From VFKI01 sp964647825 (lineage in GTDB: Bacteria; Pseudomonadota; Gammaproteobacteria; DSM-16500), in NCBI GenBank assembly GCA_964647825.1, contig CAZYJL010000006.1, positions 1-64,000 of the forward strand: a DNA stretch of 64,000 nucleotides. Direction: 5' to 3'. The notes under the pieces were generated by a model, which saw only the letters and a list, made by a program, of their open reading frames with translations, did no database searches and had not been told where the DNA came from. Position 1 is the first letter of the stretch, and every line of letters starts with the position of its first letter. Made by a program: the position numbers and the translations under genes. Below are positions 34,918-42,386 of the stretch, one piece after another.

Positions 34918-34952
34918 GCCGTGAGACATAGAGCAGTAGTAGCTCCCTGCCA

Positions 34953-36275
34953 TCAATGCGGCTTTTCCACTGCCTTTAATTTAGGAATAATTTTGAGCTT
35001 AACAATCCGATAACCACGCATTTTTTCGACAACCACTTTAAACTCGTCAAAGTTTAATCGCTCCCCTTCTTTTGGTAGCCGACCTAACGCATTCAAAATA
35101 TAACCAGCAATCGTTTCTGCCTCACCTGAATGCATATCAATCTCACGCGCCAACGCACGCTCTAAAGAGGAAATCGGGCAATCACCTCGTACCGATAAAC
35201 TACCATCTGCATTCACTCGCCAATCATCTTGTGTGCGATGAAACTCATCTTTGATTCGACCAATTAATACATGTAATAAATTATCAAATGTCACGAAACC
35301 TAATGGATCTAAACGATAATAAACTAATGCAAAATGTGGCATCCCTTCTTGAAATTTTTGCAACAATTCTAAAGCAGGTAACCGCTTAGAAACCTTTAAA
35401 ATAGGACGGATCAATGTCTCCAACTGCGTAATTTCACCTTCCACATACAGCTTTGAAAAAAGATCTTTACTATGTATCACACCCACTATTTCATTTTTTT
35501 GACTATCTAAAACAGGATAACGGCTATATTGATTCTCCATCACAATTTGCATATTTTTTTCAATCGATTGCTGCAAATCTAATGTCACCATTGCTTCCAA
35601 CGGCCGCATAACTTCTATCACTTTTAAATCCGCAAAATCCAACGTATGTTCTAATATGTCTGTTTCTGCTTTTGTTAATTCACCATGCAGATGACTCGCA
35701 CCCAAAATCATTTTTATTTCATCTGTTGAATAAAACTTTTCACCTTTATGCGTTTCTGCAAAGCCTGCTTTTTTTAAAAGTGCATTAGAACAAGCATTCA
35801 ACAACGAAATCGCAGGATACATCAACCAATAAAAACCATATAATGGGATCGCTGTCCAAAGTGATACTTTTTCTGATTGGCGAATCGCCAACGATTTTGG
35901 CATCAATTCGCCAACCACAATATGCAAAAAAGAAATAATTGAAAAAGCAACAAAAAATGCAATTACCGCCACCAATTCAGGTGAGAAAATTCCCCACACA
36001 GCAAAAAAAGGTCGCAACAAATGCGCAAACGCAGGCTCGCCAATCCAGCCTAATCCTAACGATGCCAAGGTAATACCGAGCTGACATGCGGACAAATAAG
36101 CATCTAAATGATAATGCACATAAGAAAGAATTTTTCCGCGAAGACCATAGGTTTTTTTAATCGTCGCAACACGCGTATGACGCAGTTTCACCATACCAAA
36201 TTCTGCCGCAACAAAAAAAGCATTCATTAGTACCAAAAGAAACGCCGTCACTATTAATATCACATCAGTCATCAA
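34953..36275 (-). CDS. CNNM/CorC-family membrane protein (hemolysin-like, CBS domains)
   Basis: Inner-membrane protein of 440 residues. Order: an N-terminal DUF21/CNNM domain with about four membrane helices (to about 190), two CBS domains (about 205-330; VMRPLEAMVTLD begins the first), and a C-terminal CorC/HlyC domain with LGFVTFDNLLHVLIG and ETIAGYILNALGRLP. Relatives such as YtfL, PaeA and CorC handle magnesium or other cations or polyamines. The exact substrate is not readable. The gene stands alone between ttcA and repeat B1. Confidence 0.92.
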   Translation of the reverse strand: MMTDVILIVTAFLLVLMNAFFVAAEFGMVKLRHTRVATIKKTYGLRGKILSYVHYHLDAYLSACQLGITLASLGLGWIGEPAFAHLLRPFFAVWGIFSPELVAVIAFFVAFSIISFLHIVVGELMPKSLAIRQSEKVSLWTAIPLYGFYWLMYPAISLLNACSNALLKKAGFAETHKGEKFYSTDEIKMILGASHLHGELTKAETDILEHTLDFADLKVIEVMRPLEAMVTLDLQQSIEKNMQIVMENQYSRYPVLDSQKNEIVGVIHSKDLFSKLYVEGEITQLETLIRPILKVSKRLPALELLQKFQEGMPHFALVYYRLDPLGFVTFDNLLHVLIGRIKDEFHRTQDDWRVNADGSLSVRGDCPISSLERALAREIDMHSGEAETIAGYILNALGRLPKEGERLNFDEFKVVVEKMRGYRIVKLKIIPKLKAVEKPH

Positions 36276-36329
36276 CTACGTCCTCGCAACGTTAAATCCC
36301 TATTTATCTTCTTTGTTAACCGCCTCATT

Positions 36330-37172
36330 TTAAAAAAGCTCGGGCTCCAAGATAATCGCATCCATTTCTTCTTTATATTGCTCTGACGACATTTGTAAAG
36401 CATCCAACCCTTTAAAATCCCAGTGTTTTTTATCCATTAATTGCCCGGGCTTCAACGCTTGTAAGGCATGCAAAATATTGCTTGGAATTTTTGGATTTTC
36501 AAGCGCTAATTCATCAATCAAGCGTTTCACGCGTTGTCGCATTAAATTTTGCTGCGAACCACATAAATTGCAAGGAATGATTGGAAATTGTTGTTCTTTT
36601 GCATACTGAATAATATCTTTTTCTTGGCAATAGACTAACGGTCGAATCACCATATGCCGCTTGCTATCACTTAACAATTTTGGCGGCATGGAACGAATTT
36701 CACCGTTATAAAAAATAGACATTAATAATGAACGAATCAAATCATCACGATGATGACCTAAAGCAATACGATTAAACCCTTGCTCTTCGGCAACACGATA
36801 AATAATCCCGCGACGTAACCGTGAACACAGTGAACAATATGTATTCCCCTCAGGAATTTTTTCTTTCACTATAGAGTAAGTATCTCGACGTAAAATTTCA
36901 TGGGTAATGTTACGATCTGCTAGCCACGCACGTAATAAATCATCATTCCAACCCGGCTGACCTTGATCTAAGGTAAACGCAGAAAACGTAAATCGATTGC
37001 CGCTACGCTTTTGCAACAAATGCAATAGCGTCAATAACGTAAAAGAATCTTTGCCACCGGACAAACACACCATGACACGATCACCACGATGAATCATGCC
37101 AAAATCTGCAATGGCTTTCCCCGTATAGTGCAATAGTTTTTTTTCTATTGCAGAACTGACACGCATTGCCAC
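36330..37172 (-). CDS. ttcA: tRNA 2-thiocytidine(32) synthetase
   Basis: Iron-sulfur enzyme that converts cytidine 32 of tRNA to 2-thiocytidine, using ATP. The 280-residue protein has the PP-loop CLSGGKDSFTLL near residue 36-47, the cluster cysteines in YCSLCSRLRRG, and CNLCGSQ further on. Length and motifs match the TtcA family. The ATG at 37172 or the one nine bases further in (MRVSS) could be used. Repeat A4 lies upstream of the gene. Confidence 0.95.
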   Translation of the reverse strand: MAMRVSSAIEKKLLHYTGKAIADFGMIHRGDRVMVCLSGGKDSFTLLTLLHLLQKRSGNRFTFSAFTLDQGQPGWNDDLLRAWLADRNITHEILRRDTYSIVKEKIPEGNTYCSLCSRLRRGIIYRVAEEQGFNRIALGHHRDDLIRSLLMSIFYNGEIRSMPPKLLSDSKRHMVIRPLVYCQEKDIIQYAKEQQFPIIPCNLCGSQQNLMRQRVKRLIDELALENPKIPSNILHALQALKPGQLMDKKHWDFKGLDALQMSSEQYKEEMDAIILEPELF

Positions 37173-37209
37173 TCCTGAAAAACGAAACGACTTACCTATA
37201 CCACAAAAA

Positions 37210-37394
37210 GTAATAGTTCAGTGATAGTGTGTTTTTTTGCTTAACTGCCTATCAGTCGTCTATCGGCTGTTGTAAGTGATCGAAGCCTGACCCTTTCCTC
37301 TCACATGAAACGTACTTTTATCAGTAAAATGCAGCTTGCTGTTTGGCAATTACGATCAGTTAAGCAAAAAAACACCCTTCCACTAAGCTAGTAC
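37210..37394. repeat. Family A inverted-repeat element, copy A4 (reverse orientation)
   Basis: A 185-bp element between ttcA and the cold-shock gene. The left end is GTAATAGTTCAGTGATAGTG and the right, reverse-complemented, GTACTAGCTTAGTGGAAGGG; both then read TGTTTTTTTGCTTAACTG. The core is in the opposite orientation to A1-A3 (GCAGCTTGCTGTTTGGCAAT). Its right end lies two bases from the terminator of the cold-shock gene. Confidence 0.88.
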
Positions 37395-37395
37395 C

Positions 37396-37437
37396 AAAAA
37401 AAATGTTGCCTCTGGAGCAAGGCCCCAGGGCAACATT
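37396..37437 (-). terminator. Rho-independent terminator of the cold-shock gene
   Basis: On the minus strand a hairpin with stem AATGTTGCC/GGCAACATT and an inner CTGG/CCAG part is followed by a run of eight T, 22 bases after the cold-shock gene stop. It is the clearest intrinsic terminator in the window. Confidence 0.85.
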
Positions 37438-37458
37438 CTTAAACCGGATAGACCGCGG

Positions 37459-37671
37459 TTATTCGACGACGGAAACGTCTTCTGCTTGCAAGCCTTTTTG
37501 ACCTTGCGCAACAGAAAACTCTACACGCTGCCCTTCTTCCAAGGTACGGTATCCATCACCACGAATAGCGCGGAAATGCACAAATACATCGCCACCCTCA
37601 TCACGCTGAATAAAACCATATCCCTTGCTGTTGTTAAACCACTTTACGGTTCCCGTTTCACGTACTGCCAT
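37459..37671 (-). CDS. Cold-shock domain protein (CspA family)
   Basis: Single OB-fold nucleic-acid chaperone of 70 residues. RNP1 is seen as KGYGFI and RNP2 as VFVHF, in the order GTVKWFNNSKGYGFI...DVFVHFRAI. It binds single-stranded RNA or DNA and prevents secondary structure. The gene stands alone with a long AT-rich leader and its own strong terminator, as usual for csp genes. Which Csp paralogue it is cannot be told. Confidence 0.95.
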   Translation of the reverse strand: MAVRETGTVKWFNNSKGYGFIQRDEGGDVFVHFRAIRGDGYRTLEEGQRVEFSVAQGQKGLQAEDVSVVE

Positions 37672-37843
37672 GCTAATTAACCTTCATTTCTAATTGAACA
37701 AATTACTATTTTCTGTGCTAGGCGTGTTTTCACCAAGGCAAACCCATAACCTAGCAGCAATAGCGAGAACATTCTACCAGATATCCATCAAGGTTCGCAC
37801 TAATTAATTGTAACTAAAATCATTATTCTTAACTGCCCAAGAG

Positions 37844-37893
37844 AGTCAGGGTTTTTTTACTTGGCTGACAACAATCGCCGTAACAACAGATTG
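37844..37893. repeat. Truncated family A element (remnant A6)
   Basis: The stretch GTCAGGGTTTTTTTACTTGG then CTGACAACAATCGCCGTAAC, with a degenerate CAGATTGCT, matches one arm and the first core part of family A. It stops just before the stop codon of the YdjC gene. The second arm is missing. Confidence 0.5.
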
Positions 37894-37895
37894 CT

Positions 37896-38726
37896 TTATG
37901 ATTCGCGAAATCGACCTATACCAATCGCGGCATTTTGACACGTAGGCCAAAATGCATCGCTCATCAACCAAGCATACTCTGCAGCACGCACAGACTGCAT
38001 GGCATCCTTTTTGCCAGTCATTTTCAATGAATCTCCGGGATGACAAAGTATCAAGCCATCACCCACACCCTGGTTAATCTCTGCCAAAAACTGCTGAAAA
38101 TACTGACCATAGTGTGCTGCCCGCGCAAATGGGTAAATCCCTGAAAAAATTTGATTATGCGGCACCTGCAACGCTTGCAAGCGTCGCTTAAAATGCAGGC
38201 CACCCGCATAAGCCAATACCACTTTTTTTAGCCATGCAGGCGCATGACAGCTTGGGTCAACGGAGCGTATATAGCACCCTGTCGCACGCAAACGCTGCTC
38301 ATACACTTCCAACAGCGCATCTTGGATCACTGGAAAGATATGCACATGCTGATGGCCATCGATATGTGCGGGCAAACACCCCATCGCGGCTTCAAACGCA
38401 TTCAACTGCGCATGAAGCTCAGCCATCACGCCTTTTTTATCGATTTTGCGCACTATAGCGCGCGGCAGCAGCTGATAAATCGGCAAGAATCCATGGGATT
38501 GCCGCAAAGCAGATGACAGTGGCACACCTTCCGTCAAATTAAAATGCAACCCGATATCGACATGCTTCACAAAAGGCTTGAGCCAGTGCGCGTGCTCATC
38601 CCAATAGGACGACGTCACAAGACAACTGGTTGCTGACAACCGCTGCTTCCCAAAAAGCTCAATAATCGCTTGAGATACGGCCCAATCTTGACCATAATCA
38701 TCTGCGCAAAGAATAACCTTCTTCAT
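37896..38726 (-). CDS. YdjC/ChbG-family carbohydrate deacetylase
   Basis: Metal-dependent deacetylase of 276 residues. The metal site residues are in ILCADDYGQD, GLHFNLTEG and HIDGHQHVH. The family removes acetyl groups from chitooligosaccharides (ChbG) or acts on lipid-linked sugars (the hopanoid HpnK type). The gene is divergent from an ArnT-like lipid-linked glycosyltransferase and near a GtrB/ArnC-like gene, so a role in modifying an undecaprenyl-linked sugar before transfer to lipid A or LPS is likely, by inference. Confidence 0.88.
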   Translation of the reverse strand: MKKVILCADDYGQDWAVSQAIIELFGKQRLSATSCLVTSSYWDEHAHWLKPFVKHVDIGLHFNLTEGVPLSSALRQSHGFLPIYQLLPRAIVRKIDKKGVMAELHAQLNAFEAAMGCLPAHIDGHQHVHIFPVIQDALLEVYEQRLRATGCYIRSVDPSCHAPAWLKKVVLAYAGGLHFKRRLQALQVPHNQIFSGIYPFARAAHYGQYFQQFLAEINQGVGDGLILCHPGDSLKMTGKKDAMQSVRAAEYAWLMSDAFWPTCQNAAIGIGRFRES

Positions 38727-38754
38727 TAGGATCTTAATCTACGGGAAACGCACT

Positions 38755-40305
38755 GTGTTAGCAACGGAAATGCAAAAGCTTTCAAGCCAGCAATGGCGAC
38801 AAGATTTTTGTTGGCTCGCCTTATTTCTTATCCTTTTTTATATTGTGATGCCTGATAGTCACCCACTTTTTGTCCCTGACGAAGGACGTTATTCTGAAGT
38901 AGCACGTGAGATGCTTGCTAGCGGTGATTTCATTACGCCCCGGCTCAACGGTGTTCCCTTTTTAGATAAACCCGCGCTTTTTTATTGGTTACAAGCGACC
39001 GCTATTTATCTATTCGGCCTCAAAGAATTTGCGCTTCGTCTATGGCCTGCGCTATGCGGCATCATCAGTTGTCTGGCCACTTATTTAGCCGGACAGCGCT
39101 TATTTAATCGTCGCACAGGTTTACTTGCTGCCATTATCTTGGCTAGCAGTCCGCTGTACTACGCAGCAGCCCATTATGCCAACCTCGATTTAGAAGTTGC
39201 TACTTGGATTAGCCTCACGCTTTTTATGATCGCATTAGGTTTGCAAACAGAACGCTCTCGCCAACATACCTTGTTTTTTGTGTCTGCATGGTTTTTTGCA
39301 GCCCTTGCCTTTTTAACAAAGGGACTCATTGCGCTGGCTTTTCCTATCATGATTACCGGCAGTTTTTTATTATTGACAGGACAATGGCGAAAATTAGCCG
39401 GTCTACATTTTATTGTTGGCCCATTATTATTTGCTTCGATTGTGCTCCCATGGTGCTGGCTTGCACAAAAAGCCAACCCAGAATTTTTCCACTTCTTTTT
39501 TATCACCCAACAAATTACCCGTTTTTTATCACACGCAGATTTTAATAACCGCGAACCCTTTTGGTTTTATTTACCTGTTTTATTACTCAGCTGTCTTCCT
39601 TGGACAGTATTTTTAATACAAGCCATTCACTTTCAAATTAAATTATTACGCACACAATTCAAACAAAACCAACAAGGATTATTCTTCTTACTTTGGGTTA
39701 TCATCGTTTTTGGATTTTTTTCTATTCCACAGTCAAAAACAATTGGCTATATTTTACCGATTACGCCGGCACTCGCCATTTTAATTGGCCACTATCTTGC
39801 TGCACATTGGCATACGCCCATCTTCAAACTAAAACCAATTAAATTAGTAGGCGCGCTATTTATATGCGCAATCATTTTTTTAATTGCACTGACACTGAGC
39901 GCACAAAAATTAAATAAAAAAACCATCAAACCATTAGCGATGACATTACAGCAAGCCATTCGACCCAACACAGAAGTCGTCACGTATTATAAATATTTTC
40001 AAGATTTGCCTTTATATCTACAAAAACGCATTACGATTGTCGCTGACTGGCAAGCAAAGGATATTATTCAACACGATAATTGGGTACGCGAAATTTGGTA
40101 TGGCATGCCTTTTCAAGATACCCACCAATGGCTGATCAATGAAACCACTTTTTGGCAACGCTGGTATGCTGCCAAACCCCTTGTGGTTTTAATGGATGAA
40201 AATGCTTTTCCACATTTCACAGAAAAAGCCGGCGCGAGCATAAAATACAGTGGCAAATACAATGATATTGTTTGGGTGACGAATACAGCATTATTATCCA
40301 GTTAA
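38755..40305 (+). CDS. ArnT-like polyprenyl-phosphate sugar transferase (GT83)
   Basis: Integral membrane glycosyltransferase of about 516 residues with about 11-12 hydrophobic helices. The first periplasmic loop has the catalytic acidic pair region VPDEGRYSEVAREML and RLNGVPFLDKPALFYWLQ, the hallmark of the ArnT/PMT superfamily. Relatives move 4-amino-arabinose or another sugar from undecaprenyl phosphate to lipid A. The start is a GTG at 38755 or the ATG at 38770. Together with the YdjC deacetylase and the GtrB-like enzyme it forms a plausible lipid A modification set. Confidence 0.88.
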   Translation: MLATEMQKLSSQQWRQDFCWLALFLILFYIVMPDSHPLFVPDEGRYSEVAREMLASGDFITPRLNGVPFLDKPALFYWLQATAIYLFGLKEFALRLWPALCGIISCLATYLAGQRLFNRRTGLLAAIILASSPLYYAAAHYANLDLEVATWISLTLFMIALGLQTERSRQHTLFFVSAWFFAALAFLTKGLIALAFPIMITGSFLLLTGQWRKLAGLHFIVGPLLFASIVLPWCWLAQKANPEFFHFFFITQQITRFLSHADFNNREPFWFYLPVLLLSCLPWTVFLIQAIHFQIKLLRTQFKQNQQGLFFLLWVIIVFGFFSIPQSKTIGYILPITPALAILIGHYLAAHWHTPIFKLKPIKLVGALFICAIIFLIALTLSAQKLNKKTIKPLAMTLQQAIRPNTEVVTYYKYFQDLPLYLQKRITIVADWQAKDIIQHDNWVREIWYGMPFQDTHQWLINETTFWQRWYAAKPLVVLMDENAFPHFTEKAGASIKYSGKYNDIVWVTNTALLSS

Positions 40306-40308
40306 TCC

Positions 40309-40496
40309 GTAATAGATCAGTGGGTGTGTGTTTTTTTGCTTAACTGCATATCAGTCGTCCATCGGCTGTTGAAAGTGATCAAAGCTATGCCCTTTCTGAT
40401 GACATGAAGCGTCCTTTTATCAGTAAAATGCAATTTGGTGATTGGCAATTGCGGTCAGTTAAGCAAAAAAAAAACACACACCCACTGATCTATTAC
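40309..40496. repeat. Family A inverted-repeat element, copy A5 (reverse orientation)
   Basis: A 188-bp element filling the gap between two convergent genes. The arms are identical except for the length of the T run: both begin GTAATAGATCAGTGGGTGTG and then read TGTTTTTTTGCTTAACTG. The stop codon of the GtrB-like gene (40493-40495) lies inside the right terminus, and the left begins 4 bases after the ArnT-like stop. The core is in the same orientation as A4. Confidence 0.92.
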
Positions 40497-41470
40497 GTTA
40501 ATCCATCCACGTCAAACCCTGCTTTCATCGCGACAATATATTTTGGACGACGTTTTACTTCGGTAAAAATTCTTGCAATATACTCACCTAAAATACCAAT
40601 CGACAATAATTGAATGCCGCCAAAAAACATCACGGCGACAATAATACTCGGAAAGCCAGGTAAATCTGTGCCATACAATAAGGTCACAGTCACGATATAG
40701 ATTGCATAAATCATAGAAATCAACGACACAAGAAACCCGACAAATCCCCATACCCGCAAGGGAATATCAGAAAACGACGTAATCCCAATTAACGCAAGCT
40801 CCGCTAAATGCATTAAACCCCAACGACTTTTTCCTGCTGCCCGTTGTTGCACATCAAAGGGCACAGCAATTTTACGAAAGCCTACCCATCCATACAGACC
40901 TTTCATAAAACGCGTGCGCTCAGGAATGACATTTAATGCATTAATCACTTTCCGATCTAATAAACGAAAATCGCCAGCGTTTTCTGGCATATCAATACGC
41001 GATAATTTCGTCATTAACCAATAGAAAAGATGGGTTAATCGTCGGCGCCAGCGTGAATCTGTATTACGATTGCGACGCACGCCGTAAACCATGTCATATC
41101 CCAGTGCCCATTTTTCTAAAAAAATTGGCAAGACCTCAATAGGATGCTGAAAATCCGCATCCATCATTAAAGCAACATCACCACGACAGTGTTCTAATCC
41201 TGCAGTTAGCGCAATTTCTTTGCCGAAATTACGTGAGAGACTTAATAGACAAACTGTTGAATCAGCAGTAAATGGTAATATTTTTTCGACCGTCTCATCA
41301 CGACTACCATCATCAACCACAATAATTTCAAAACGAGAAGTGATTTTTTGCAATGCTTGAATGAGTGTTTGTAAAAAACTATCAATTGTTTCTTCTTCAT
41401 TAAAAACAGGAACAATACAAGAAAGATACACCATGCGATCCTTAACGAATTGCTCCCTTATTTCATTCAT
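40493..41470 (-). CDS. GtrB/ArnC-like polyprenyl-phosphate glycosyltransferase (GT2)
   Basis: Transfers a sugar from a nucleotide donor to undecaprenyl phosphate on the cytoplasmic side. The GT2 domain has CIVPVFNEEETI, VVDDGSRDET, the DXD-type DADFQHP and RRNR near a Trp; two C-terminal membrane helices follow (about 235-300). It would make the donor used by the ArnT-like enzyme. The ATG at 41470 follows the kdsA stop directly (TGA-ATG), suggesting coupling; an ATG at 41434 with AAGGA upstream would give a start closer to the family norm. The stop codon lies in repeat A5. Confidence 0.9.
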   Translation of the reverse strand: MNEIREQFVKDRMVYLSCIVPVFNEEETIDSFLQTLIQALQKITSRFEIIVVDDGSRDETVEKILPFTADSTVCLLSLSRNFGKEIALTAGLEHCRGDVALMMDADFQHPIEVLPIFLEKWALGYDMVYGVRRNRNTDSRWRRRLTHLFYWLMTKLSRIDMPENAGDFRLLDRKVINALNVIPERTRFMKGLYGWVGFRKIAVPFDVQQRAAGKSRWGLMHLAELALIGITSFSDIPLRVWGFVGFLVSLISMIYAIYIVTVTLLYGTDLPGFPSIIVAVMFFGGIQLLSIGILGEYIARIFTEVKRRPKYIVAMKAGFDVDGLT

Positions 41471-42316
41471 TCAATCATGCTCCGGAAATCCTGTTCGACG
41501 TACCACTTTATCAATTTCCTGCAAGGAGGCAAGCAACGCTTCTAATTTATGTAACGGCCACATATTTGGACCATCCGATGGCGCACGATCTGGATCGGGA
41601 TGCGTTTCCATAAAAATACCAGCCACCCCTGCTGCTACCGCAGCACGCGCCAGTACCGGCACAAACTCTCGCTGACCGCCCGTATGTGTGCCATGGCCGC
41701 CTGGTAATTGCACCGAATGCGTGGCATCAAACACCACCGGACAACCCGTTTCACGCATCACTGCCAACGAACGCATATCAGACACTAAATTGTTATAACC
41801 AAAACTCACACCGCGCTCACACACAAGAATAGCGTGATTACCCACTGCACGTGCTTTTTCAACGACGTGCTTCATATCCCATGGTGCTAAAAACTGTCCT
41901 TTTTTCAAATTAACCGGACGACCCGCGCGCGCTACTTTTTCAATAAAGCCAGTCTGACGACACAAAAAAGCTGGCGTTTGCAGCACATCGACCACTTCAG
42001 CCACCTCATCCATCGGCGTATCTTCATGCACATCAGTTAATACCGGTACACCAAGTGTTTTTTTTACTTTCGCCAAAATGGCTAAGCCTGCTTCTAAACC
42101 CGGTCCACGGAAACTTTTCCCGGAAGAACGATTGGCTTTATCAAATGAGGATTTATAAATAAAAGGGATCTGTAACCGACGCGTGATTTCTTGCAATGTT
42201 CCAGCTGTATCTAAAGCAAATTGCTCACTCTCAATGACACACGGTCCAGCAATTAAAAAAAAGGGCTGCTCTAGCCCGACTTCAAAACCACATAACTGCA
42301 TACATTTCTCCAACAA
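41471..42316 (-). CDS. kdsA: 2-dehydro-3-deoxyphosphooctonate aldolase (Kdo-8-P synthase)
   Basis: Condenses phosphoenolpyruvate with D-arabinose-5-phosphate to Kdo-8-phosphate for LPS inner core. The 281-residue protein has the family segments FLIAGPCVIES, YKSSFDKANRSS, and FDATHSVQLPGG. Length is typical. The presence of kdsA shows that the organism makes a Kdo-containing LPS. It is co-directional with, and directly abuts, the GtrB-like gene. Confidence 0.96.
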   Translation of the reverse strand: MLEKCMQLCGFEVGLEQPFFLIAGPCVIESEQFALDTAGTLQEITRRLQIPFIYKSSFDKANRSSGKSFRGPGLEAGLAILAKVKKTLGVPVLTDVHEDTPMDEVAEVVDVLQTPAFLCRQTGFIEKVARAGRPVNLKKGQFLAPWDMKHVVEKARAVGNHAILVCERGVSFGYNNLVSDMRSLAVMRETGCPVVFDATHSVQLPGGHGTHTGGQREFVPVLARAAVAAGVAGIFMETHPDPDRAPSDGPNMWPLHKLEALLASLQEIDKVVRRTGFPEHD

Positions 42317-42386
42317 AAACGCTTATTTTGCGTCACTGGCGGGAGACTCTATCAAATGCCATGCTGAGCGGCAATCTTCCTCTAAA

